Assembly: GCA_913776825.1 (NCBI GenBank)
Contig: CAJYPV010000002.1
Coordinates: 1-64,000, forward strand
Origin: Burkholderiaceae bacterium
GTDB taxonomy: Bacteria; Pseudomonadota; Gammaproteobacteria; Burkholderiales; Burkholderiaceae_C
Length of the DNA: 64,000 nt
Reading direction: 5' to 3'
The notes beneath the pieces were generated by a model, which was given only the letters and a program-made list of their open reading frames with translations, was not told where the DNA came from and searched no databases. Numbering within the stretch: the stretch's first letter is position 1; each line of letters starts with the position of its first letter. Shown one piece after another: positions 20,739 to 28,995 of the stretch. The position numbers were made by a program, and so were the translations under genes.

Positions 20739-21155
20739 TCAGTTTCTCACCATGTACATGATGACCAACATCACAAGCCCCAAGCCGACGTAATAAACGA
20801 GCAAGGTTCTTGAAAGTAACGATCCCGCCCAGCTCGTATGAGAATCGTTACTAAACGGACGCGTATCCATTGAAAAATCAATGTCGGCCTCGTGCTTTTG
20901 GCGCACATGGTCGAAAAGGGCGCGAAACCTTCGCTCTTGACTAAGAAAATAACCATCAAGAAGCCAGAATATCAAGAGCGGGAAATATGCAATCAGTACA
21001 TATAGTTGATTCGCATCTTTCGCCGCAAGGGCGAAGAGCGCGGCGATTAGCGTAACGCTCCATCCTTTTAGCAGGAACAGATTTCCCGCCATGCGATTTA
21101 TAGCCGCCTGGATGAATTCAAGATGCTTGTGCTTATTGGGAGTCTGATCCGCCAT
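20739..21155 (-). CDS. Small three-TM membrane protein paired with the TIR-like gene
   Basis: 138 aa from ATG 21155 (GGAG 7 bases upstream). Three hydrophobic segments lie at about 24-46, 51-72 and 115-135, with a charged helical loop between TM2 and TM3 (QERRFRALFDHVRQKHEADID). No enzymatic motif. The 7-base gap to the TIR-like gene implies a fixed pair. By analogy with defence systems in which a TIR signal opens a membrane effector, it is a candidate pore or membrane-disrupting effector; this is inference. It lacks a macro or SLOG sensor domain. Confidence 0.7.
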   Translation of the reverse strand: MADQTPNKHKHLEFIQAAINRMAGNLFLLKGWSVTLIAALFALAAKDANQLYVLIAYFPLLIFWLLDGYFLSQERRFRALFDHVRQKHEADIDFSMDTRPFSNDSHTSWAGSLLSRTLLVYYVGLGLVMLVIMYMVRN

Positions 21156-21469
21156 TGGCCGTCTCCACATGTCCATCTGTGCGCCACCGCACATTCAGAT
21201 GGTAGTACGGACGGCGGAAGATGCACGCTAACTCCCCCATAGGGGCGAGGTCGCACGGTTGGTAGACATCCGACGCTGTTCGCCTCCAACGATCCGTGCG
21301 GACGGACCCAGGCCGGCGCAGCGGTTGGTCCCGTTCGTGTCGGCGGCTTGCTGCACGTGGTGCTGAATATCGAGAGCGGGCCAGACGCACAAAAGGCCCC
21401 ATCCCTGGAGCCTTCTTGCGACTTTAAACACGTGCCATAAGTATGGCCTGCCTACGCTGACGAGTGGAT
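21156..21469. other. Spacer between the hydrolase operon and the TIR/TM pair
   Basis: 314 bases, no convincing gene. The reading frames present are arginine-rich and lack start signals. GC rises here relative to both flanking genes, so it may be a junction between two separately acquired cassettes and should contain the promoter of the TM/TIR pair. Confidence 0.5.
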
Positions 21470-22369
21470 TTAGAAGAATGGTGTCACACAGGCAAAGATT
21501 CCATAACACGCCAAGAAAATCAACGCCACTACAACCAGCAAAATCACCTTGACGAAGGGCACCCCGCCAAGCGCCGAGAGCAACCACGGCGTCGTCGGGC
21601 GTTCAAGGTCCCATGGCGACGCAGCGATCTCACCGCGCCAGACAAACGGACGCCAGAATCGCTCGTAGTGATCATTCGCGAAAAAGTCACTATGCCCGTA
21701 GTTGAAGTATCTATCAATGACGCGCGGATCTTTAAAACCGAAAGAACCACTGCATCCGTAATCAAAACTAAATACGCGCGCAAATACTGGCCAAACGTCT
21801 CTTGTCCCTACGTCATTCACGCAACTGAGCTTTTCATGCGGAAGACTGTCCCACTTGTATTTTGCCGAAATAATTGATCCACACAATAACAACCGCAACA
21901 CCCTGATATCAGGTGCGCGCTGCAGGATCTTTGAAATGATATATGTACCAAAGCTATGCGCAATGATTACCAGATCGTGATCCGGATATAAACGTGGCAA
22001 GTCTCTCAGTTTTCGCTCAATCCGGGAGATTGGTTCCTCTCGCCACGGACCTAAGAACCGGACAACATCATAAAATTCAAACCCTAGGGGAACGACGCTT
22101 ACCTCACCCTCCTTTTGGAGAGCCTGCCGCGCCTTTTCCTGCCAACCGCCATCCGTCCGTATGCCATGAACTAAGGCAACAACAATTTTGCGGACTGCCG
22201 CTACGCGACTTTGCATGCCATAAGTGAAGAAGTCGAAGGCGACATCTACCGCCTCATGCAACTCAGCTGGAAGAGCTAACTTAAATGCCTTGAAAACCGT
22301 GAAGCGCTCTTCTGGCGACACACTGCCAAGCGCCTCGCTAAGTCGCGCATGAACCTCCCTCGTCTCCAT
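21470..22369 (-). CDS. Membrane-anchored serine alpha/beta hydrolase
   Basis: About 299 aa. Oxyanion-type VHGIR at about 68-72, nucleophile elbow IIAHSFGTYI with Ser at about 139, a probable acid in NDVGTRDVWP, and His in YGHSDFF at about 226 give a complete lipase/esterase-type triad. A single hydrophobic segment (about 273-293) ends the protein, so the catalytic domain is tethered to the membrane by its C-terminus. Start ATG 22369 overlaps the previous stop (TGATG); GTG 22372 is an alternative. Last gene of an overlapping three-gene operon. A phospholipase-like effector acting on the host membrane is plausible but unproven. Confidence 0.7.
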   Translation of the reverse strand: METREVHARLSEALGSVSPEERFTVFKAFKLALPAELHEAVDVAFDFFTYGMQSRVAAVRKIVVALVHGIRTDGGWQEKARQALQKEGEVSVVPLGFEFYDVVRFLGPWREEPISRIERKLRDLPRLYPDHDLVIIAHSFGTYIISKILQRAPDIRVLRLLLCGSIISAKYKWDSLPHEKLSCVNDVGTRDVWPVFARVFSFDYGCSGSFGFKDPRVIDRYFNYGHSDFFANDHYERFWRPFVWRGEIAASPWDLERPTTPWLLSALGGVPFVKVILLVVVALIFLACYGIFACVTPFF

Positions 22370-22737
22370 CACTGTGCGGCAACGTAGACAGTGCGAAGGT
22401 TATCCGCCGACACTCGCATCTCGGAATCGGTCAGATGGTCATGCAGTACATCCGGAACATCATCGTATGAATCGAACTGCGCCACAGACCCACCCGAAGG
22501 CGATTCAACCAGCACGACCCGTTTTAGGACCTTGCCGGAGATCAGCGCGCCGATTACGTCAGCCAACTCACTCCCGGCATCAAGGCCAGAAATTCGACTG
22601 ATCAACGTTGGATCAAGTCGCAATTTATGCAGGCGACGCTGAGCATCAGCTTCGTCTAAATATTGCGCGATTAAATCGAGCGCACGAGCGTTCGCAGGCA
22701 TGCGCTCAATGATGCTCGACAACTTTTCGGAGAACAT
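22369..22737 (-). CDS. Unrecognised 122-aa protein, middle gene of the hydrolase operon
   Basis: 122 aa, soluble and acidic. The N-terminal helices (SEKLSSIIERMPANARALDLIAQ) are followed by alternating strands. Its good ribosome binding site (AGAGGAG) lies inside the end of the upstream gene, which it overlaps by 32 bases; its stop overlaps the hydrolase start. Such tight packing suggests a stoichiometric partner or immunity/sensor subunit. I do not recognise the family. Confidence 0.6.
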   Translation of the reverse strand: MFSEKLSSIIERMPANARALDLIAQYLDEADAQRRLHKLRLDPTLISRISGLDAGSELADVIGALISGKVLKRVVLVESPSGGSVAQFDSYDDVPDVLHDHLTDSEMRVSADNLRTVYVAAQ

Positions 22738-23779
22738 GCTCGTACTCCTCTTCTGTGATTGCGCTCGTCACAGCGAACTCGTTATCCTCGCCGCTGAGTA
22801 AGACGTGTATTTCTCGAGCGCTCTCAGAATCACTCTCTGGCTTAAAGTAGATGTTGGACTCTGCGCAGTAAACCTCCGAACCTTGGAATTCTTCAAGACT
22901 CGCAGCGATTCCCTCATGTCCACCCAGATCGTCCGTGGGTAGGGAAACGTTGGCTCGCAGACTAGCACCCTCATCATCGCGCAGGGTGTAACTTGAGAAA
23001 CGCAAAGTATCTTTCAACGACTCCCGGTTTTCCCAAAGATTCGCCTTCAAACTAATCAGCGATAGCGGAACGAACTCATCCTTGGGGAACAGAGCGCTGA
23101 CGCGGAAGAAAAACGTCGCGAGGTCCTCGCGGTATTTCTTAATGCTGTGACGCGAGGCAATACGCAGCTCCAGCAATCCGGATTCCCACAAGCGTGCCGC
23201 GTTGATGGCACGCTGATGCTCAACTCGATAAGTCTTCGTGTAAACGTCACCGACGGTCTGCTCATTGAGAAGCTTCCTACTCGTTCGCTTCTCGATCTCT
23301 TTGACGCTCAGGCAACGCTTCCCATCGATCGACAGAAATCGGGCGTCAACGATCGTGGGGCTTGCTGGAAGATCAATCACCAAAGGATCACCATTGAAGC
23401 CACCGGCCCCAATCTCATGCAGGATCGGCTCCACTCGTCCACCGTCGAGCAGCTGCGCGAGGCGGTCCGCGTCCCTGCACATGAACAGGAATACGTGCTG
23501 GTTCCCAAAGCCTTCGGTTCGGCGGAGAAGGCTGTGCAGCTCCTCTAGGGTGACGGATCCCTCTTCAAACGCCGGGATGAGGCGCTTGTTGCGCATGTCA
23601 TCCCAGGAGCCCGCAGAGTAAGGAAGCTGTTTACTCTTCAGGAAATCCCGCAACACCGAGAGGCTCGTTGCGCGCTCCAGCAGCGTCAGTAAAAGGCGCA
23701 CTTTCTCGGCGCGCTCCATCGCGGAATTGATCGTCGCTAGACCTGTTGGCGCGGCTTGCCCCTGTCCTTGCTCCGGCAT
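22706..23779 (-). CDS. Unrecognised 357-aa protein, first gene of the hydrolase operon
   Basis: 357 aa from ATG 23779 with GGGAGAGAG just upstream; the frame stays open to 24097 through the repeat but without a start signal. No signal peptide or membrane helix. The N-terminal 90 residues are helical (EKVRLLLTLLERATSLSVLRDFLKS, TLEELHSLLRRTEGFGNQHVF), resembling an adaptor or death-like bundle. The remainder is mixed alpha/beta with a VIDLPASPTIVDARFLSIDG stretch. Lower GC than the chromosome. Likely sensor or regulator of the hydrolase; no family assigned. Confidence 0.65.
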   Translation of the reverse strand: MPEQGQGQAAPTGLATINSAMERAEKVRLLLTLLERATSLSVLRDFLKSKQLPYSAGSWDDMRNKRLIPAFEEGSVTLEELHSLLRRTEGFGNQHVFLFMCRDADRLAQLLDGGRVEPILHEIGAGGFNGDPLVIDLPASPTIVDARFLSIDGKRCLSVKEIEKRTSRKLLNEQTVGDVYTKTYRVEHQRAINAARLWESGLLELRIASRHSIKKYREDLATFFFRVSALFPKDEFVPLSLISLKANLWENRESLKDTLRFSSYTLRDDEGASLRANVSLPTDDLGGHEGIAASLEEFQGSEVYCAESNIYFKPESDSESAREIHVLLSGEDNEFAVTSAITEEEYEHVLRKVVEHH

Positions 23780-23804
23780 GTTCTCTCTCCCTGGCTTGTC
23801 TTGT

Positions 23805-23852
23805 TCACAGATTGTGACCGAAAGTCGGGCTGAAAGGAGTCCCACGCGTGGG
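23805..23852 (-). promoter_or_regulatory. Palindromes in the hydrolase-operon promoter region
   Basis: TCACAGATTGTGA (23805-23817, 5-bp arms, 3-bp spacer) lies about 25 bases before the ATG at 23779. A perfect 12-bp palindrome CCCACGCGTGGG is at 23841-23852. Either could be an operator. No protein that would bind them is identified. Confidence 0.35.
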
Positions 23853-23900
23853 GGTGCGGCTGCCGCGTGACGCCAAGGTCGTTGGTATAGATACAGCCTC

Positions 23901-23984
23901 TTACGGGCAGCCGAGGGACACGAACCCGATCTTGGGAGCTGCCTTGGATGCGTCGGCGGCGGGGGTGTAAGTTGTTGATTCCAT
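23901..23984 (-). pseudogene. rimO: Truncated rimO 5' fragment in the right repeat
   Basis: 27 codons identical to the start of RimO ([20 protein letters not shown] onward to GCP), then an in-frame TAA at 23901-23903 where the island sequence begins. It could still be translated as a 27-aa peptide if the old rimO promoter is active. Confidence 0.85.
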
Positions 23985-24061
23985 TTGATTTCCGCCGGGC
24001 GACCTGGCTGATGAGCTGGGGCGGAATTGTAGACGAGCGGGCCCGCGGTCGTCGTGCGCAG
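23905..24061 (+). repeat. Direct repeat, right copy (rimO 5' end and upstream)
   Basis: Matches 17755-17911 at 155 of 157 positions. It is joined on its right to chromosomal sequence, so this side is probably where the original rimO promoter region lay. Confidence 0.95.
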
Positions 24062-24209
24062 GTTGGCGCGGAGCGCAGGAGTTAACGGGCGGACCATCGC
24101 ACTCGTGTGCAGTCAGCCGCTGGAGCGCCAGGAAAGCCTGCCCGCAAACGCTCAAGGCATCGCCCAGACCGAGCCACTTGGCGGCGCGAACCCTGCGCCA
24201 GCCCGACGC

Positions 24210-24575
24210 TTACCGATCATCAGCCTCGACACACCGGAACTCCCAACGCACCACCGTCATCGCCGCCAGCACCTCACCCGAGGTCATCACTTGCAGGCAC
24301 TGATCGCCGCGTCGGTAGTTGAAGAGGCAGACGGCCCGATCCATGGCGCAGCTCTCGACCTCCGCGATGCCCGCGCGGATCAAGACCCCTTCCACGCCGA
24401 TGGGCTCACGGTCGGCATCGGCGGATGGCGAGACGGGCTGCCAGCCCTCTTTGAGCAACTGCGCACGCGTGGCCAGAAACGCCCGGCCCGTCTTCAATGC
24501 GTCAGCATGGGCCGTCACCGGCGCCATCGCCATCGCCATCGCCGCCAACACCACCTTCATCGCAACCATCCGCAT
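24210..24575 (-). CDS. Small exported hypothetical protein
   Basis: 121 aa from ATG 24575 (longer GTG start at 24605 possible). A signal peptide MKVVLAAMAMAMAPVTAHA, cleaved after AHA, precedes a compact domain with three cysteines (EVESCAMDRAVCLFNY, DQCLQV) likely to form disulfides in the periplasm. No known family recognised. First gene on the chromosomal side of the island. Confidence 0.6.
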   Translation of the reverse strand: MRMVAMKVVLAAMAMAMAPVTAHADALKTGRAFLATRAQLLKEGWQPVSPSADADREPIGVEGVLIRAGIAEVESCAMDRAVCLFNYRRGDQCLQVMTSGEVLAAMTVVRWEFRCVEADDR

Positions 24576-24851
24576 TGACTTCACTGCCGTCCCCGCGCCG
24601 CGCACTGGCGGTCATCGTTTCACCCAGCCGTATTAGATGCGCAGCGCCCGCGACGCCGAAGACCTCACACGCGCCGCGCGTACGCCGAGACGAGCCGTCG
24701 CCCCGCCTTCGCCTGCGCACATGACTTGTTTCCTTGCGAAACGCTCCCTGTCCCCGTGCACCTCACCACGAGAGGACGTCGTACCATTCGGCCCGCTGGC
24801 ACATTCAGGACACACAATGTCTGGCGACTGCTGCCCCCACCCGCTCGCTTC

Positions 24852-26138
24852 ATGCCGTCGACCTCCCGATCTCATCGCTTGGCTGCCCACATGCCCGCTC
24901 GGCATGCGGCCTGGCTCGCGGTGCTGCTGACGGCCGGTCTCATCGCCCTCCCCGTCGGCGCGCAGACGCAGACGAGCTCGTCGAGCGGCAAAGGCGGCAC
25001 ATCCGCCTCCAGCAGCAAGACCCGCAAGCCGCCGGCGTCGACCCCGAACACCCTCGAAGCGGCCGACATCGCCGAGCTGCGCGGTCGCATCGCCAACCGC
25101 GAGGTGTCCTTGCTGCGACGCAGCGAGGTCAGCGATGCCGCGATCGAAGTCTGGCTGCATCCCGGCAGCCGACAGTATTACGTCGGCGTGTCGCTGCAAG
25201 GCGTCCTGCGGCGCACCCTCAAGTCGAGCAACGAAGCCGAAGCCTGGCTGGGCTTCGACAGCTTCCGGCGCCTCGCCGCGCTCGGCGAAGTCGGTCGTCC
25301 GGTGCTGCTCGGTCAAATGGGCGCGCCGGCCTCCGGCACTGGCAATGGGCCGATCGCCTCGGCGACCTCGTCCGCCGTCCCCGTGACGACGCCGAGCCGA
25401 TCACTGACGCCGCGCCCGTCGTCCCCCGCCGTCATGCCAGGGCAGGACCTGCGCACCGTGGTCGTGACGCCCGAACAGATGGCCGCGCCGCCGGCGGTCG
25501 ATGCGACCGATCTGGCGATGGTCGAACAGGCGCGCAATCAGGTCGATCCGAACCGGCGCACCGTGACCGAAGCCGCGCCCCCACCGACCGACGACGCCGG
25601 TCGGTCGTCCGGCCAGGCAGTCGACACCTTGCGCCGCGCGCGGCTGGGCGATGACGTGGTGCGATTGGTCTGGAATGCGGATTCGGCACAGTACCTGGCC
25701 TCCCTGACGCGTCAGGGCAAGGTGATGGGCATGCTGCGCACTGCCGATGGCGCGCAGGCCGCCCGCGCCTATGAAGAGTTCCTCCATCAAGCCGAGGCCC
25801 GCGCGGCCGTGATGCCGAAGGCCGATGCCGCATCGTCGGCCGCCTCGGCGCCCACGGGGCCCGCATCGCCGGTGCAGACGTCGCCGGATGGCAAGAAAGG
25901 CCGACGGGGGCGACCGGATGAGGCGCGGTCCGCCGGCCCGTCGAGCGCGTCATCGCGTGTCGCTGCCGATTCGCCACGCACGGCCCAGATGAAGGCAGAG
26001 CGATCCTCGAAGGCGACGAAGGCGGCGCTCGCCAAGGCCGAGAAGGCTGATCGAGCCCAGAAGACCTCGAAGCCGAAGACCAGCAAAACCGCCAAAGCCA
26101 CGGCGCCCCAGCGGAGCGCCTCACCCCCGACGGGCTGA
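24852..26138 (+). CDS. Exported protein with two copies of a small unknown domain
   Basis: 428 aa from ATG 24852. Signal peptide region LAVLLTAGLIALPVGAQ. Two related segments of about 60 residues follow (AAIEVWLHPGSRQYYVGVSLQGVLR at about 95 and DVVRLVWNADSAQYLASLTRQGKV at about 265), joined by proline/threonine-rich linkers. The C-terminus is a long Lys/Ala/Ser-rich basic tail (last 100 residues). Very high GC. Probably periplasmic or outer-membrane associated. Function unknown. Confidence 0.65.
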   Translation: MPSTSRSHRLAAHMPARHAAWLAVLLTAGLIALPVGAQTQTSSSSGKGGTSASSSKTRKPPASTPNTLEAADIAELRGRIANREVSLLRRSEVSDAAIEVWLHPGSRQYYVGVSLQGVLRRTLKSSNEAEAWLGFDSFRRLAALGEVGRPVLLGQMGAPASGTGNGPIASATSSAVPVTTPSRSLTPRPSSPAVMPGQDLRTVVVTPEQMAAPPAVDATDLAMVEQARNQVDPNRRTVTEAAPPPTDDAGRSSGQAVDTLRRARLGDDVVRLVWNADSAQYLASLTRQGKVMGMLRTADGAQAARAYEEFLHQAEARAAVMPKADAASSAASAPTGPASPVQTSPDGKKGRRGRPDEARSAGPSSASSRVAADSPRTAQMKAERSSKATKAALAKAEKADRAQKTSKPKTSKTAKATAPQRSASPPTG

Positions 26139-26296
26139 CGCCGTCACGCTCGCGGCGAGGTGGGACAGGCGTCCCGTCACGAATCACTCGCCCCGCTTGA
26201 CCTGGCATGACGCCTGATCAGCCGCCCGGGATCGCACGGCGCCCGATCGTGCGGAACGAGCCAGATCCCGGGCTCGATGGGCATATTTCCTGCTTG

Positions 26297-26977
26297 ATGT
26301 CTCGAATGACTGAAGTTCCCTCCTCTCTTGCGACGCCGCCTGCCGAGCCCAAGCCGCCGATCCCGGCTCTGGACGACCTGGCCGTGCGCTCGCACACCGT
26401 CTTCGAAGACGCGCAGGCCCTGTTCACCGGTGCGCTGTTCGTCTCGCTGGCCTTGATCCTGTTTGCGCAGGTCGGTCTGCTCACCGGCGGCACGGCGGGT
26501 GCCGCCTTCTTGCTGCATTACGCGACCGGCATCAGCCTGGGCAAGCTGTTCTTCGTGATCAACCTGCCGTTCTATTGGTTCGCCTGGACGCGCATGGGCC
26601 GCGAGTTCACGCTCAAGACCTTTCTCTCGATCGCCTTGCTGTCGGTGATGACCGAGTTCTCCCCGCGCCTGTTCGCGATCGACCGCCTGCATCCCGCCTA
26701 CGCCGCGGTGCTGGGCGGCCTGCTGCTCGGCTCGGGCTGCCTGTTCCTGGCCCGCCATCGGGCCAGCCTGGGTGGCGCGACCATCGTGTCGCTCTATCTG
26801 CAGCGCGCCAAAGGCTGGCGGGCGGGCAAGGTGCAGATGGGCATGGATTGCGCCATCGTGCTGCTGGCGCTCACGGTGATCGAACCGAGCCGGGTGGCCT
26901 ATTCCATCCTGGCCGCGGTGGTGATGAATCTCTTCATCGCGGTCAATCACAAGCCGGGTCGATACGCGGTCCTGTAG
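26297..26977 (+). CDS. YitT family membrane protein (DUF161)
   Basis: 226 aa from ATG 26297; upstream or nearby ATGs (26207, 26306) are alternatives. Five hydrophobic segments with the family pattern GTAGAAFLLHYATGISLGKLFFVINLPFYWFAW. Inner-membrane protein; no member has a firmly established substrate. It lacks the C-terminal DUF2179 domain of longer YitT proteins. It stands alone between two unrelated genes. Confidence 0.8.
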   Translation: MSRMTEVPSSLATPPAEPKPPIPALDDLAVRSHTVFEDAQALFTGALFVSLALILFAQVGLLTGGTAGAAFLLHYATGISLGKLFFVINLPFYWFAWTRMGREFTLKTFLSIALLSVMTEFSPRLFAIDRLHPAYAAVLGGLLLGSGCLFLARHRASLGGATIVSLYLQRAKGWRAGKVQMGMDCAIVLLALTVIEPSRVAYSILAAVVMNLFIAVNHKPGRYAVL

Positions 26978-26994
26978 GGCACGGACGGCGGATC

Positions 26995-27057
26995 GATCAC
27001 ATCGAGCACGTCGATCACGTCGATCACGTCGACCACATAGATCACATTGATCACGCC
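26995..27057 (+). repeat. Tandem 9-bp repeat, seven units
   Basis: Seven degenerate copies of GATCACGTC (variants GAGCACGTC, GACCACATA, GATCACATT) lie in the intergenic region before the histidine kinase gene. The period keeps a single reading frame (Asp-His-Val/Ile), but no ORF with a start uses it. Confidence 0.85.
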
Positions 27058-27176
27058 CATCAACGCGACTTCGCGCGAGCTAGCGCGACGCGGCGCCGAA
27101 GACTGTTACCTCCGACGGCGTCCCGCGTCGATGTGAGCCTCGATACTCGCGCCTTTGTGCCCGCTGCTGTTCCGCC

Positions 27177-28949
27177 ATGTCCGAGCCGTCCCCGCGTTCC
27201 GAATTGCTGCCGCTGATCGGCCAGCGCGCCTCCGTGGAAATCGCGGCGTTGGTCATCCCGCTGGTGGTGATCGTCAGCGCACCAGCCGGCCGAGCGTCGC
27301 TGCTGGCCTGGTGCTGGGCGCTGCTCTACGGCGCGGCGGCCGCGGCGGTGGTCATCGTGCGCCGGCACTTTCGACGGGATCTGGCCGCGCTGGACAGCGC
27401 CGCTTTCGAAGCCCGCTGGGCGCCGCGACTGGAGCGCGCCGCGCTGGGCTTCGGCACGATCTGGGGCCTGTTGCCGTGGACCGGCAGCGGCGGCTCGTCC
27501 TTCGAATTCGCGCTCTTCATCTATCTGGTGCTGACCGGCACGACCGCGTCCACCGTCACCTTCGCCGCCGCCGATCTGCGGGTGTTTGCGCGCTATCTGG
27601 TGCCCGCCTGGAGCCTCGCGGCCCTGGCCGTGCCATTCGCGTTTCCGTCGCACTGGATGGCGGTGCTGCCGCTGTGCGGCCTGTACCCGTGGCTGGTGTG
27701 GCGGCATGCGCGCAGTTCGAATGGCTTTTATCTGCAGCAATCGCTGCTGAAGCGTCAAAGCCAGGCGCTGGCGCAAGCGCATGAGGAAGCCCGCGATCTG
27801 GCGGCCAGCGCCTCGCGCGAGAAGAGCCTCTTTCTGGCCACCGCCAGCCATGATCTGCGCCAGCCGCTGTATGCCCTCACGCTCACCGCGCAGGCCGCGC
27901 TGCAGCGCAATCGGGATGCGGCCCTGACGCCGCTGCTGGTCGACATCGCGCAAGCGGCCGGCCATGTGAATGAGCTGCTCAATTCACTGCTGGACGTGTC
28001 CGCGCTGGACAGTCGGCGCGCCGAGCTGGCGCTGCAGCCGTTGGCCCTCACGCCCTTGCTGTCCGAGTTGCATGAGCGCTTCCAGCCGGAAGCTCAGGCG
28101 CGCGGCCTGGCCTGGCGCATTCGCGGCCCGGAAGCGCCGGCCTGGGTGCTGGCCGAGCCGATGCTGCTGCGGCGCGCGCTCTCCAATCTGCTGCACAACG
28201 CGCTGCGCTACACGCCCGCCGGCGGCGTGCTGCTCGCGGTGCGCGCCCGCGGTGACGATTGGGCGATCGAGGTGTGGGACACCGGCGTCGGCGTGGCCGC
28301 GTCGCAGCGGGACGATCTCTTCTCCGAATTCCATCGCGGCGACAGCGCCGCACACATCACCGGCGAGGGCCAAGGCCTGGGCTTGTCGGTCGTGCGGGAC
28401 TGCGTGCGACGGTTGCAGGGCCGCATCGCCTGGCACTCGACACCGGGCCGCGGTTCCTGCTTTCGCATCACGCTGCCGAAGGTCAGCGCCCGGCCGGGCA
28501 CGATGCCCCGGCGCCGCGAGCCCACCGCGTTCGAGCCGTTGCGGGGTCAGGTCTTGATCGTCGACGACGATCTCGGCGTGACGCGCGGTCTGGAGCATCT
28601 GCTGAGCGAGTGGGGACTGGTCTGCCGCCTCGCCGCCGATGCGACCCAGGCGCACGCCGCGCTGGACGCGGGCTTTCAGCCCGACGTCGTGATGAGCGAC
28701 CTGCGCCTGCGCCACGATGAAGGCGGCTATCGACTGATGCTGGATCTGCTCACACGCGTGCCGCAAGCGCGCGCCTTGGTGGTCACCGGCGAGATCGATC
28801 TGCCGGATCTGCAGCGGGCCGAAGCCGAGGGTTATCTGGTGTTGCGCAAGCCGGTGCAGCCCGGGCCGCTGCATGCGGTGTTGCGATCGATGTTGATGAC
28901 CGCGCCGGGCTCGCTGCTGCGGTCCGTCGAGCCGGCCGTCACGCCGTAG
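27177..28949 (+). CDS. Hybrid sensor histidine kinase / response regulator
   Basis: 590 aa. Membrane segments in residues 20-180 (about five or six helices) have no separate sensor domain. HisKA follows with the phosphorylated His225 (ATASHDLRQPLYAL), then HATPase_c with N-box (LSNLLHNALRY, 335-345) and G-boxes (DTGVGV, GEGQGLGLS). A C-terminal receiver domain (460-575) has VDDD at 462-465 and phospho-acceptor Asp508 (MSDLR). The HDLRQPLYAL type kinase often controls metabolism in Burkholderiales. No output domain and no adjacent DNA-binding regulator, so the partner is elsewhere. Confidence 0.92.
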   Translation: MSEPSPRSELLPLIGQRASVEIAALVIPLVVIVSAPAGRASLLAWCWALLYGAAAAAVVIVRRHFRRDLAALDSAAFEARWAPRLERAALGFGTIWGLLPWTGSGGSSFEFALFIYLVLTGTTASTVTFAAADLRVFARYLVPAWSLAALAVPFAFPSHWMAVLPLCGLYPWLVWRHARSSNGFYLQQSLLKRQSQALAQAHEEARDLAASASREKSLFLATASHDLRQPLYALTLTAQAALQRNRDAALTPLLVDIAQAAGHVNELLNSLLDVSALDSRRAELALQPLALTPLLSELHERFQPEAQARGLAWRIRGPEAPAWVLAEPMLLRRALSNLLHNALRYTPAGGVLLAVRARGDDWAIEVWDTGVGVAASQRDDLFSEFHRGDSAAHITGEGQGLGLSVVRDCVRRLQGRIAWHSTPGRGSCFRITLPKVSARPGTMPRRREPTAFEPLRGQVLIVDDDLGVTRGLEHLLSEWGLVCRLAADATQAHAALDAGFQPDVVMSDLRLRHDEGGYRLMLDLLTRVPQARALVVTGEIDLPDLQRAEAEGYLVLRKPVQPGPLHAVLRSMLMTAPGSLLRSVEPAVTP

Positions 28950-28995
28950 CCGCGCGCCACAGCGCGGGTCGCCGGTGGTGCGGCGCGCGTTGCAG

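Larger units (their letters stand above)
17755..24061. mobile_element. Island flanked by 157-bp direct repeats of the rimO 5' region
   Basis: The two repeats (17755-17911 and 23905-24061) enclose about 6 kb with lower GC than both flanks, a decayed plasmid stbB gene, orphan genes, a TIR-like gene and an unrecognised hydrolase operon. The right repeat leads into ordinary chromosomal genes and the left repeat into intact rimO, so the segment inserted at the rimO promoter/5' end and rebuilt it. No recombinase gene is visible inside. Boundaries follow directly from the repeat; the mechanism is inferred. Confidence 0.8.

Noticed and set aside
20225-23779. Standard Thoeris, CBASS or retron locus
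   Set aside because: No ThsA SIR2-SLOG or macro domain, no CD-NTase, no reverse transcriptase or msr/msd structure seen.
22706-24097. Longer start for the 357-aa island protein, giving 463 aa
   Set aside because: The extra part is an off-frame reading of the rimO repeat without a ribosome site; ATG 23779 has a strong one.
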